Of a DNA stretch of 64,000 bases, positions 10,355 through 21,654 are shown in pieces. Numbering within the stretch: position 1 is the stretch's first letter; each line of letters begins with the position of its first letter. The notes under the pieces were generated by a model. The model was not told the DNA's origin. It did no database searches and saw only the letters and a list, made by a program, of their open reading frames with translations. A program made the position numbers and the translations under genes. The DNA comes from Mytilus edulis (lineage: Eukaryota > Mollusca > Bivalvia > Mytilida > Mytilidae): assembly GCF_963676685.1 (NCBI RefSeq), contig NC_092344.1, forward strand, positions 86,520,749 through 86,584,748, given 5' to 3'.

Positions 10355-11506
10355 CGAGAATGAATGTGATATGCAAAAGATGCTAGATAAATTACATGAT
10401 TGGTGTAAAAAATGGAGAGTCTTAATTAATACAGACAAGTCAAAAGTCGTTCACTTTAGAGCATCTCGCAAAAAACGAGCGTATTTCAGTTCAGAATAGG
10501 AGGGAACATCTTGCAAATGACAGACAAATATAAATACCTTGGAGTTATTTTAAACGTGAAAAAAGATTATACATCGAATGCTGAAAATCTTTCTGCAGCT
10601 GGTGGAAGAGCACTCGGAGCTATTATATCGAAGATACACAGTTTAAAAGAATTTGGTATAAAGACTTATGAAAAACTGTATGTCTCTTGTATTGTACCTA
10701 TACTCGACTACTGTTCTTCAGTGTGGGGTTTTAAAGACTTAAATTGTGTCGACACTGTTCAAAACAAGGCCATAAGATACTTTTAGGGAGTTCACAAGTT
10801 TGCTCCAAAGCTGGCTATCAACGGAGATGTTGGATGGTTACCTTCAAAAGAACGTCGCTGGTGTAATATGGTTAGATATTGGAACCGATTGATGGATATT
10901 GTAGACTTTGTAAAAGGGTGTTCCTATGGGACTACGAATTATCTACGAACAATTGGTCAACTAGTGTAAGATCAATAATGTCTTTAGTTGGTATGGATGA
11001 TAACTTTCAACAAATGCTAAAATGTAATGTTACTAGCGTCAGAAACAATCTTATGGATATATGTGCAACAAAATGGCATACGAACTTATCTAACTTTCCG
11101 AAACTTCGTACATATAGAACTTTTAAATCTACATATTCAACAGAAACATATATTAAACAAAATTTAAGCGTAGAGAAAGATCGGTACTGGCCCAGTTTAG
11201 ATGTGGCATTCTTCCGCTAAGATTAGAAACAGGACGTTTTGTTGGTGAGCCAGAATACCAACGGATATGTAGAATGTGCGATTCCGGACATGTTGAAAAT
11301 GAACTACACTTTCTGATTGAATGCCAATTTTACAATGGACTACGTAATAAATTCTTCTCTGGACTTAGTGAAACCGTATTAAATTTGAATAACAGTGAAA
11401 AGTTATTTAATTTATTATTGTCAGAATATCCTCGAAAAACAGCTCAATACTTAGAACATTCATTGACAAAACGCAGACAACACTTATATTTAAATAATTA
11501 ACATGT
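10350..11506 (+). pseudogene. 5'-truncated LINE reverse transcriptase fragment
   Basis: Starts abruptly after the (TA)n run with AENECDMQKMLDKLHDWC, the region that follows the catalytic Asp-Asp in jockey/CR1/I-type reverse transcriptases. Downstream are YKYLGVIL, LYVSCIVPILDYCSSVWG and a C-terminal zinc-knuckle-like stretch CRMCDSGHVENELHFLIEC. It is broken by a frameshift near 10485, an in-frame TAG at 10784-10786, and frameshifts near 10890 and 11213. The pieces are otherwise collinear in three frames and end at TAA 11499-11501. Non-functional. Confidence 0.8.
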
Positions 11507-11552
11507 ATCTATAATTCCTGAGACAATCTGAATTAATACTATAGTAGATATA

Positions 11553-12545
11553 GGAAGATGTGGTGTGAGTGCCAATGAGACAACTCTCCATACAAATAAC
11601 AATTTAAAAAGTAAACCATTATAGGTTAAAGTACGGCCTTCAACACGGAGCCTTGGCTCACACCGAACAACAAGCTATAAAGGGCCCCAAAATTACTAGT
11701 GTAAAACCATTCAAACGGGAAAACCAACGGTCTAATCTATATAAACAAAACGAGAAACGAGAAACACGTATATATTACATAAACAAACGACAACTACTGT
11801 ACATCAGATTCCTGACTTAGGACAGGTGCAAACATTTGCAGCGGGATTAAACGTTTTAATGGATCCAAACCTTCTCCCTTTTTCTGAAACAATAGCATAA
11901 CATCACAACAAAGAAAAACATACGATAAAATATCAATTGGCAGGCTTAACTCAATCAAAAAACGTATGATTAAACAATGAACGAATAAATTAGATCTGCG
12001 ATATCTGAATACAAATGCACAGTTAATTAAATATTAGAGACAAACATTCATGACCAAAAAGCTATCAAACAAATTCAAACACAGGACATGACTGAGAAAT
12101 ATTTAACCAATCAATGTTCACTTTAGAAAAAAACCGGTTTTTTTTATAATCTTGAAGTTTATACAAATGTTGTAAGAATAAGTGAAAAATTGAAGATATT
12201 ACAAATAATCAAAGCTGGTGTACAGACAAGATCCATATAAATAAAAAATAACAAAAAAGCATTATAAACAGTATCAACAGGTCGAATTAACAAGAAAATA
12301 CGATTTGAGAGTACTCGCAGTTACTGACAGCTAGTTAAAAGCCAAAACCAATTAATAATAAAAAATCATGCATCAGAGACTAAAATCGACTAAAACACAT
12401 CACAGGGATTTAGTATTTTAACGTCATTAATAGTCAAAGAAGACATGACTTGTGCAATGCCAAAAATAAATGTATCGACAGGTAGTAGTATAGTGAAGAG
12501 CGACTTCTATAGAAATAAAAGTTAACGTGTCTGTGTCTCTATACA
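11553..12545 (-). repeat. 3' untranslated tail (M1) of Penelope-like relic 1
   Basis: Lies directly 3' of the relic's coding remains on the - strand and ends, at 11553, in a sequence whose + strand reads GATGTGGTGTGAGTGCCAATG. The distal 330 bp recur alone at 15645-15955 and 27050-27345, with parts at 14706-14945, 38757-38885 and 41905-42095. That pattern fits 5'-truncated retrotransposed copies. Confidence 0.55.
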
Positions 12546-12569
12546 TCTCGCCTCAAAAGATAATGAAAT

Positions 12570-14560
12570 TTAGTTATGTTTTAATTTGCTAATGACAATA
12601 TCAATATTAGTGCCAATGTGAACTATATTCAGAGATCTTATTACAATATTGGTACGATAACCCTTACTTATAAGTTTGTTTAAAGGTTCGATGAGTTTAC
12701 AAGGATCACATAGTGATTTCCTCGCTTTAAGTACAATATTACCATAAAATTTAGGATGTGAAATACCATTTTAAATAAGCTTTCTACAGGTATAGCCAAA
12801 TTTACTAATCAAATCTTTGTATCTATGAAAGAATTTAGTAAAAGTTTTAAGTAATTTATGGTATCGAAATCCCTGACACAACAATTTACCAGTGATGCAT
12901 TGATTACGTTCGTTAAAATCTATGACATCAGAACACACACGGGCAAACCGAACGAGTTGCGATATATAAACACCGTATGATGGAGCCAAAGGCACATTGC
13001 CGTCTAAAAAAGGAAAATTAACAATAGGAAATGAAAAATCGTCTCTTTTGTCGTAAATTTTAGTGTGAAGTTTCCCGTTTGAAATTGAAATGTCTAAATC
13101 TAGAAAAGGACAACTGCTGCTGTTTATGTTAGATTTAGTTAAAGTAAGTTCGTTTGGGTAAATTTCTGAAGTATATTTAGAGAACTCTGGATTATTCATC
13201 GAAAAAGTATCATCCAGATAACGGTAGGTATTTTTGAATGTATCAACCAAATGTAACAATGATGGGTCTTTACTAAGTTTGGTCATAAACTGAGATTCAT
13301 AGCAATATAGAAATAAATCTGCTATTAAAGGGGCACAGTTGGTGCCCATAGGAATACCTACTACCTGACGATACACTTTATCGCCGAAACGTACATAAAT
13401 GTTATCAAGCAGAAAGTTTAAAGCTTCAATCATATCCTCACATTTCCAGTAAGTGTATCTAGCATACTTTCCTTTTTCGTTACAGAAAAAGGCCTTAAAC
13501 GAGTTACAGCAAATAAAATTACAATGAGATTTTTCGAAAGACCATTTTATCAAATACAAAAACTTTTTCTTTATAAGATTGTGTGGAAGTGTAGTGTACA
13601 GAGTAGAAAAATCATAACTGTCAACAGAATTGTAAGGACCATTGAAAGCATGTATTTTATCTAAAACCTCTAAAGAATTTTTAACACTCCAAAAATAATT
13701 AATACCATTATTTTCATAAGCTTTATTACAAAAGTTAATAAAATTGAGAATGGAAATGGGGAATGTGTCAAAGAGACAACAACCCGACCAAATAAAAAAC
13801 AACAGCAGAGGGTCACCAACAGGTCTTCAATGTAGCGAGAAATTCCCGCACCCGGAGGCGTCCTTCAGCTGGCCCCTAAACAAATATATACTAGTCCAGT
13901 GATAATGAACGCCATACTAATTTCCAAATTGTACACAAGAAACTAAAATTAAAATAATACAAGACTAACAAAGGCCAGAGGCTCCTGACTTGGGACAGGC
14001 GCAAAAATGCGGCGGGGTTAAACATGTTTGTGAGATCTCAACCCTCCCCCTATACCTCTAACCAATGTAGTAAAGTAAACGCATAACAATACGAACATTA
14101 AAATTCAGTTCAAGAGAAATCCGAGTCTGATGTCAGAAGATGTAACCAAAGAAAATAAACAAAATGACAATTATACATAAATAACAACAGACTACTAGCA
14201 GTTAACTGACATGCCAGCTCCAGACTTCAATTAAACTGACTGAAAGATTATGATTTCATCATATGAACATCAGGCACAATCCGTCCCGTTAGGGGTTTAG
14301 TATCATACCATCATAACATATATGAGAAAAACATAACCCGTGTCAGTTCTTTGATAGTAGTAAGGGAGGTGGTTAAAAGCACTGATAGATTAGTAGTAGA
14401 ACACTTACTGGAAGCGGAGATGAAACGGAATTTAAATGGTTTTTTGTGTAATTTCGGTAACCAGTACATGGTAGGGACTTTCAAATGTTCGGAAGATGCT
14501 TTAAGCTGGGCAGTGGCAGTGGTATGGCTGTTAACGATTTGACTCTCTGTGGTGCGCACT
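12570..14560 (-). pseudogene. Penelope-like reverse transcriptase relic 1, interrupted by an M2 insertion
   Basis: Reading on the - strand, motifs come in Penelope-like order. YWLPKLHKKPFKFRFIS (14350-14480) is first, then YDFSTLYTTLPH, VGIPMGTNCAPLIADLF, RYLDDTF (catalytic Asp-Asp), CPFLDLDI and IYDKRDDFSFPIVNFPFL. The coding region is split between TTIK and NFINFC by a 600-bp insertion (13736-14344). A stop (TAA, 12771-12773) follows CRKLI, after which the frame continues NGISHPKFYGN to a final stop at 12570. No GIY-YIG endonuclease motif is visible after the reverse transcriptase. Known Penelope-like elements copy RNA into DNA for transposition; this copy is dead. Confidence 0.8.
13736..14344 (-). 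mobile_element. M2 tail inserted into relic 1
   Basis: About 600 bp nearly identical to 29155-29762, from ATTGAGAATGGAAATGGGG to AACATAACCCGTGTCA. At 29155 this stretch is the 3' flank of relic 2. Here it splits relic 1 inside the reverse transcriptase. The simplest reading is a 5'-truncated reverse-transcribed copy of a relic-2-type element that landed in relic 1. Confidence 0.65.
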
Positions 14561-14569
14561 GACCTGAAT

Positions 14570-14705
14570 ATAGAGGAATTGGACTATAGTATCTATATTT
14601 GAAGTGACTTATAGGTCCATTGGGCCGGGGAAATATTTCAATATTGTACATAGTTTGTTATACACAATGTCACTATAATAAACATATTTGTATTGTATTG
14701 TATTG
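14570..14705 (+). repeat. LINE-like 3' end with (TTGTA)n tail
   Basis: A short unique block ends in AATAAACATATTTGTATTG and a run of TTGTA/ATTGT units (about 14686-14707). This is the form of a LINE 3' terminus with a microsatellite tail. No coding part is attached. Confidence 0.4.
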
Positions 14706-14945
14706 TATAAAAACGAGAAACGAGAAACACGTATATATTACATAAACAAACGACAACTACTGTACATCAGATTCCTGACTTTGGACAGGTGCAAACATTT
14801 GCAGCGGGATTAAACGTTTTAATGGATCCAAACCCTTTTCTGAAACAATAGCATAACATCACATAGAAAAACACACGATAAAATATCAATTGGCAGACTT
14901 AACTCAATCAAAAAATGTAAATTAATACACAATGAACGAATGAAC
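14706..14945 (-). repeat. M1 internal fragment
   Basis: Nearly identical to 11742-11990 (AACGAGAAACGAGAAACACG, TGCAGCGGGATTAAACG). Together with that copy it forms direct repeats on either side of relic 1. Confidence 0.6.
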
Positions 14946-14949
14946 GAAT

Positions 14950-15640
14950 ATACACATTTCTAACGTCAAAAGACATTTACATCTTATTTATTTGTGTTCT
15001 AAACATTTTTTTAGTATTCATTGAAGAAATGAATTTATAACAAGCGATACGGATTGTTATTTTGCACTAAGAAACGTTCGCGTATTTATACCATCGGTTA
15101 CTAGCCAAAAACGAAAGTCAAATCTTTGTGGCAACAATACATCGGAATACCCTCACGGTCATTGCGATGTAAAAGAGCGTCCACGCGGCGAGCTGATTAT
15201 GTTCATATAGATATCGATTTACCAACGGGGAAAAGTCTTCGATATCCAAAAAGAACTCTTCCTTTTCAATATCTTTTGCTATGTTAATAATAAATATATT
15301 TTCTGTTTGACAAGATTTTTGATTTTCGTTGTATCTGAAGTTGTCCAATTTTTATAGTCTGAGGCTACTCAGTTGGTATCTTCAAAGAGCGGGACATCAG
15401 CATTTGTACATTTTAATTTGTTTGGATTATTGATTTTACCATTTGAATATTCATTGTAATTTGGAGCTGTATTGGATTGGATTGTTTGAATGAATGTTTC
15501 TATTTTTGTCTATTTCGATATTACCAAGGTGGGTAGACTATAGCAGTTTGACCAGTAAATTATATCTAATAGGTCGGTAGACGTATTAACAACCGCTTTT
15601 AAATATCGCCATTGCATCATTACTTCAAATAGAATTATAA
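14950..15640. other. Intergenic or intronic, nothing recognised
   Basis: No gene or repeat match noticed. Confidence 0.35.
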
Positions 15641-15644
15641 AAAA

Positions 15645-15960
15645 GAAGATGTGGTAAGATTGCCAATGAGACAACTGTCCACAAGAGACCAAAATAACGC
15701 AGACATTAACAATTATAGGTCGCCGTACGGCCTTCAACAATGAGCAAAGCCCATACCGCATAGTCAGCTATAAAAGGCCCCGACAAGACAATGTAAAACA
15801 ATTCAAACGAAAAAATAACGGCCTTATTATATAAAAGAAAAATGAACGAAAAACTAATATGTAACACATAACCAAACGACAACCACTGAATTACAGGCTC
15901 CTGACTTGGGAAAGGCACATGTATACATAAATAATGTGGCGGGGTTAAACATGTTAGTTA
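15645..15960 (-). repeat. M1 tail, near complete
   Basis: Carries AAGATGTGGTAAGATTGCCA, GTACGGCCTTCAACAATGAG, CTATAAAAGGCCCCGACAAG and ATGTGGCGGGGTTAAACATG. Several short frames cross it and none is a gene. Confidence 0.7.
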
Positions 15961-15999
15961 GTTGGTTAAACCATGTGATTGAAAACAATAGACTGAACG

Positions 16000-16994
16000 G
16001 GTTGTTAACACTTTCAACTATCAATAGGGTCAAGCAACATTTTCGGAATGATAAGTTCATGTAAGCGTTAATTGTGTTACAGTTACGAAATTTTAGTGAT
16101 GTTGATCCTAAAACATTGAGCTGGTCATGATCTAAGTTTGTGAATTATGTTTGCAGTTTTCTTGACATGCATTGTGACGTGTCTTCGTATTAATTCTATA
16201 TTAGAAAACTATAGCAGTTATATTAGAAAAGTATCGCATTCATAAATTTTTGATATTAAAAAATCATCGCTATGATATAAGACAAATATCGCATTGATAT
16301 TTTAAAATATAGCAGTATCGTTGACTTATAGATGATTTTGGCGTAGCAAACAATTGAATTCATCTCAATTGCATTCCACTGAATTTGCTACATGATATTT
16401 ATAGAATGTGTACTTCTACAAATGATAAATCGTGCATTTATGTTTCATTTATTCAATAATTCAATTTTCTCGTTTAAATACACCTTGCTTGTTATTACAT
16501 AAAATAACTCATGAACATTATACATCAGACGTATGTCATGTTAAATGTCACCCTGTTTTAAGAAAAGAGTCATTAATTTATACCGAGAAATCTGCCTTTC
16601 TTCGTACAAATGCTAACATTCGTCTGAAATTCCCCACAATGCAACTCGTTGATATAAGACAATATCGCTCGTTGATATAAGAAAAGCTTTTATCGAATCG
16701 CTTCTTCCATAGACTGTTTATGTTTTGATTTATATTATTGATATAAATCAAAACATCGTGTTATTCCTGATTATTTTTTCTAATTACTTTATTCAGGTGT
16801 TGAGAACCTTTTGTGACCCCACAGTTTAAGTGTCTTTAACAAGTACATAGTGAGCAGTGGTCGTTACAGACAAACGTTCACATAATCTATCCCAGTCTAT
16901 GGGATACTTTAGGTCGTCAATCAACGGCCACAGCCACACTGTTTTGAATATGATTCTATTAGTTTATTGGAATTGTTTTGCCCTTTTTTTTTAG
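16000..16994. other. Probable intron end of copy 2
   Basis: Bases 16200-16690 contain scattered GATATAAGACAATATCGC-like repeats. A strong hairpin lies at 16720-16756. A pyrimidine run and AG at 16984-16994 form the splice acceptor of copy 2. Confidence 0.45.
16720..16756. repeat. Perfect 16-bp hairpin
   Basis: The left arm ATGTTTTGATTTATAT (16720-16735) and the right arm at 16741-16756 are exact reverse complements around a 5-base loop TATTG. Confidence 0.75.
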
Positions 16995-18258
16995 GAAAAG
17001 TAAAAGATACAGTTGCAACAAAAAATTAGAGTTTAAAACTGATTTCAATCTCAGACAGACTTTTCTTCAAAGATCTCCATCAGACGATACCGTAAAAGAT
17101 TTAACAACACAACGGCAAACAAGTACAGAAGCACCTAGTTTTAAGAAGATAGTTGAAGAAGATGAAATCGAAAAAGCTCCAGAAATTGACAAAATAGAAA
17201 ATATTATAGAAGTTCATGATGAATCTGATGGTAATAAAACATCAATGCCAAAACCCGTTGCATGCCTTGAATGTGTAAAACCCATACAGGTTTTTAGAAG
17301 AGATGAAATAAAGAGAGGGGATCATATTAAATTCCATGGACGTATATATGATCACCATGCAATTGTAGTGGACATAATACCTTCAAATGAGAAAGATCAT
17401 AAAGTAACCGTAGAAATTGTGCATGCATCAAACACGACAGCTGGTGCAATGTACTGCTGCTTACGGCCATTTAGTAGCATAGCAAAACTGTTACGTGAAA
17501 CGAAACAAATAAATTTGAAAAAGATTAAAGTGATGGTATATAAATATTCAGACACAATTTTTCATTTTTCACCCGAAAAGATAGTTGAAAGGGCAAACAC
17601 AGAGAGATCAAACCCTGGTTTCAAATACAACTTGTTCAATAATAACTGCGAGCATTTCGCAACACAGTGCGTTACAGGAGAGAGTCTCAGCTTGCAAGTA
17701 GGAAAGATAAGAATGATAAAGCGACTATTTGTAAATCAAGGATTTCAAGGTATAAGTGATGAAGTTCTTCGAAATAAAATCTTAAATGAAAAAGGAATGC
17801 TCTGTACACCGTGTTTCCTGAGAAATAAACAATTATTGAGTGTTGCACGAAAGCCGATCACATCAAAAGATGACTTGAACATCGGAGATATAATTACATA
17901 CAAATATTACAGATGTTGGCATTCAGCCGTCGTAATTGAAATCAAACCACACGACAGTTCACTGGAGTGTAAAATAGCTCATTACGCATTTCGTGGTTTA
18001 CATAAACATAGAAAAATTCGGGAGGACACATTCAGAATTCCGTTCAATGGAAGTGTAAAAGTAACTGACTTCTCCAACACTAATTATACTGTCTACGCTC
18101 AAGAAGAGGTGGTGAAAAGGGCTCGAAGAAAGCTTGGCGAAAAGCGTTATGTACATTTTTCAAATGATTCAAGTCATTTTGCTCGTTGGTGTAAACTTGA
18201 ATTATACAGTAAACATAAAGAACACACACAAAAAACTTCGAATGTTATCAACCTTTAG
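16995..18258 (+). CDS. Tandem LRAT-domain protein, copy 2 (main exon)
   Basis: The exon starts after TTTTTTTTAG at 16994 and runs to TAG at 18256-18258. With an ATGGG first exon (best candidate 8549-8553) it makes 422 residues. An N-terminal basic and acidic low-complexity stretch spans residues 1-90, with C-x2-C at 92/95. LRAT domain 1 is at about 110-235 (YDHHA, His 122/123; NNCEHF, Cys 220). The second C-x2-C is at 272/275. LRAT domain 2 is at about 299-405 (His 311; NDSSHF, Ser 394 where Cys is expected). No signal peptide or membrane segment is evident, so it is probably cytosolic or membrane-peripheral. The family moves or hydrolyses acyl chains on lipids; substrate unknown. It is the most diverged of the full copies, with a longer C-terminal tail. 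A TTG start in the acceptor region is rejected as intronic. Confidence 0.88.
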
Positions 18259-18850
18259 TTGACTTGATGCACTAGTATTACGTATCACAGGAGAAGACAA
18301 CATATGATAAAAGGATTTTCCTTGGTTTCTTTTAATGGTTTTGTTTGAACATAGACCTAGATATTAGTTATAGGGGTTGTGTGGGGAGGGGAAGTAGCTA
18401 TGTATCTGCAATTTTTAAAAATCAGTAACTATATTTCATTGAAAAATTGTTATCAAAGGTACCAGGGTTATAGTTTAATACGCCAGACGCGCGTTTCGTC
18501 TACATAAGACTCATCAGTGACGCTCATATCAAAACAGTTAAAAAGCCAAACAAGTACAAAGTATATAATAAAATGGTCAGTAATTACAGAAAATTGCAGC
18601 TCTTGTTTCATAATTGCACCAGACTGAAATTTTGGTTTTCCATAGTTTGTTCAAGTTGTAACAGGTATGTCCCATCATAATGAAGTGCATGCGCTGCTGT
18701 GTTATTACCAGACTTTAATAGTTGTTAATGTGTTACCAAACTCTGGTTGTTGTATCAACATACTTCTTATGCAGATAATAAATACAAGAACAACACATAT
18801 AAAGCTGAAGAAAGCACTACACAATCTCTATTTATGGAATGGAAAATAAA
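18259..18850. other. 3' flank of copy 2 with an R1 fragment
   Basis: R1 fragment on the - strand at 18453-18561 (CGCCAGACGCGCGTTTCGTC). The first AATAAA seen is at 18845-18850, nearly 600 bases past the stop. No other gene. Confidence 0.45.
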
Positions 18851-20866
18851 GGATATGGTGTATCAATTTATGATACACAATCACTACACACACTAAAGGG
18901 AAATGAACATCATTTTTATTACTGTTCTTCGTCAAAAAGTGTGTGCAATTGTTTGTTTACTGACACGTCAACAGAAACTGTTCTATAAACTAAATTGTTG
19001 ATAGAATATCAGACATCTTGTTGATACTAGTTATATAAATTCTTATTTGCGTAGGACATTTATTTCTATTTTAATATACGACTACGCTTCCTAAATCAAT
19101 ATACTGCGTAACTACATCATAAAGTGCGTTTTTGCTTACATTTTCTATTCATATAAAACATTGTCGAAAATAACCAACTTCATTTACGCTGTCAATACAA
19201 TCTCTAAATGAAAGTTATGATTTGAAAGATGGATAAAATTGTTGTGTGTTTTGTTCTCGACGCTATGCTTGATAATGCAATTCCGCACGAACAAAAAACT
19301 CCCTAAAACTTTGATCAAAAACAATATGAAATGAATTCATCTGCTTAAAAAAACAGAATTGTCATAATAGAATGTACATCTATGTATCTCTCTTGAAGAA
19401 CTTGTAAATACACAAAAGGTAAGGCTAAGATTTTAATCTCAAGCCGAAGATCAATTCATACCCTGCATATATTTTCAACGATCATTATTAGGTCTTTGTT
19501 CTTGCGATAAATATTTGTTTTGCAATATGTCGCTTAGATATTTGGTATATGATATCGAAGAGTTTATGCGCCTTTGAAATATACCCTGCATAACCGAATA
19601 CTTTTCTTTGTAGGAGTTATCTCCCCCAATACTGTTTTCCTTGTGTCCACTACTCTTTCACAACCGTAAAAGATTACGACAAATTTATTTTATTAAATTG
19701 CTCGTTATATCTTTTGCATGATTTGTTGTATTTTGACCGAAGAGATATGAACACTCCATATGAGAGTTATTTCCCCTTATGTATTTGATATAATTGAGAT
19801 ACATTTCTATCTTGTAAACCTTAAGTGAAAGAGACCTAGGATCTTTTGATTTAAGGTCCTTGATCCAAAAAATAAAATTAGGTCAAGGTCAAAGGTCAAG
19901 GTGAAGTTCTAAATTTTGACTTTTGCTTATTTTTGCATTTTCGCAAACACTTTGAAAGGTATATATAAAAGAACAAGTGCAAAATGTTTGCTTTATTGTA
20001 ATGAAGATATGTTCCATTTGGTCTGAAACAATACAATGGCATCTTATAGGAGTTAATGTTCCTGAAATGTTCAATTATAAGGCAATTGATTATTACTTCA
20101 ACTTGGTTTATTATAAATCCATATCAACTTATACAAAAGGTTGAGTGACATATGACCTTGGAAAATGACAACCGGAATTATGAACTTGAATAAACCGGAA
20201 GTAGCCTCTTTTACATATATTTTGTAAATTAGATACATTATCTTATCACTCAAGACTAAAAATGACTTTCGATCAACCGGAAGTGACAAATTATCTCTCG
20301 TTCTACACAGAAAAGTATATAGTTACTATATATTTTTGGAATCAGTGTGAAAGAAGCCATCATATGAGACAGAAAGAGAAATTTACTTCACCGGAAGTTG
20401 CACATTATCTCCCTTATTTCACTCAAAAATATATAGAAACTATTTATCTATCCTATCAGTATAAGGAAACTAGCTTCTTTTCAAAATGTCTTTCATGTGG
20501 AAAGACCTTTAATTGTATATACTTTTTTTCATAACATGTGTAATTGTAGGATATTTAAATTCTTTCCTTTTCAAATTAAGCAATACTGTTGAAAGGACTT
20601 GAGAACTATTTTTGTGTATTACTTAAAAAAAGGGTAATGGTAATAATCATGTTGATATAGTAAAACTTTCAGTGCAGAACACTCATACAATAACATCAAA
20701 AGAACACGATTTAGTGCATAACCATTGTTAAGACTTCAATACATAGAGTTGACTAGATTACGGTCTATACCAAACTATTATTTTAAGATTACTAGGCAAA
20801 CAATAAATGTATGATATCGACAAAAATGGTAAACTTTTCCCGCATATTTGTAACGCATCTTATTTT
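18850..20866 (+). promoter_or_regulatory. Orphan promoter module 3, cut by a SINE
   Basis: Aligns in blocks with the upstream region of copy 3 (32770-34000): AAGGGAAATGAACATCAT, CATACCCTGCATATATTTTCAAC, GTGCAGAACACTCAT, GGCAAACAATAAATGTATGATATC. About 1 kb of other repeat DNA (19560-20550) is inserted. The module stops at 20866 where a SINE begins, just before the expected exon 1, and no exon 2 follows. It is probably dead as an LRAT promoter. Confidence 0.5.
19880..19903 (+). promoter_or_regulatory. Cluster of AGGTCA half-sites
   Basis: Three AGGTCA hexamers lie in a row (spacings 0 and 1) and a fourth partial one follows. AGGTCA is the nuclear-receptor half-site. The surrounding DNA is repeat-like, and similar GGTCA/TGACC strings recur at 54760-54790 and 55020-55035, so function is doubtful. 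Confidence 0.25.
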
Positions 20867-21110
20867 TATCAACCGAATGGTCTAAGGTTTCGAAATACTG
20901 TATCACTAGCCTGTCAACACAGGTTGTGAGTTCGGATCCCTCACGTGATACTTCAATCTCGATTGTCTAGAATTGTAAGTATTCCTAACGAAGTGTTGGT
21001 GGTTTTCTCAAAGCACTCCTGCTTCCTCCAGCAATAAAAACTGATCACCACGAAAAGTAATGATATTGCTGGAAGTTGTTTTAAACGCCAAACAATAATG
21101 CAATCCGTCA
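20867..21110 (+). mobile_element. tRNA-derived SINE
   Basis: The head has an A-box-like AATGGTCTAAGG and a B-box-like GAGTTCGGATCCC. The body has TGGTGGTTTTCTCAAAGCAC, CTTCCTCCAGCAATAAAA and GGAAGTTGTTTTAAACGCC, which I recall from a common molluscan SINE family. It interrupts promoter module 3. Confidence 0.65.
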
Positions 21111-21427
21111 TCCATGCCGATATGAAAATGTATGATAGGAAAATGTTTAAAGATTTTGTTATGAAATACTTTCTTTAAAATGACTGAATTGAACTCGTAT
21201 AAGAAATAAATTAAGATTAAGCGGCAATTCAAAAAAGAGTGAATAAATATGACGGGTTAACTGTTTTTGCAGTATAAAGTGTTTTATCATTTTTTCGAAA
21301 CAACAATGGAATTTGTCAGCTAGCTCCTGTATTAAATGTAAATCAAATGGATCTCAATCTTCCTCAAAAATTTTAAAACGTTGATTTAGATAAATTGTAC
21401 TTTACTTTAAAGTGCATTTACAAAAAA

Positions 21428-21570
21428 AAAATGTGCATATATATAGAAAAAGTATGTTAAAATATAGTAAACTATGTGCATATATAGGGAAAGAATGTGC
21501 ATATATAGAAAAAGATTGTGCATATATCGAAAAAAATATGTGCGTATACTGAAAATTGTGTGCATATATA
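21428..21570. repeat. Minisatellite of about 21 bp
   Basis: About six or seven diverged units resembling ATGTGCATATATAGAAAAAG. The - strand reads as a repeated SIYAHSF-like peptide in an 80-codon frame, which is a by-product of the repeat and not a recognised protein. Confidence 0.65.
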
Positions 21571-21654
21571 AACATATTTTCACATGCGGCAGCTACGACG
21601 TGCTGTATAATACTGTTTAACCTTAGGTATGTGTAAAAATTCAAAAGACTTATA

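Noticed and set aside
10202-10438. 78-codon - strand frame with a long Ile-Tyr repeat
   Set aside because: Product of the (TA)n tract at the SINE tail.
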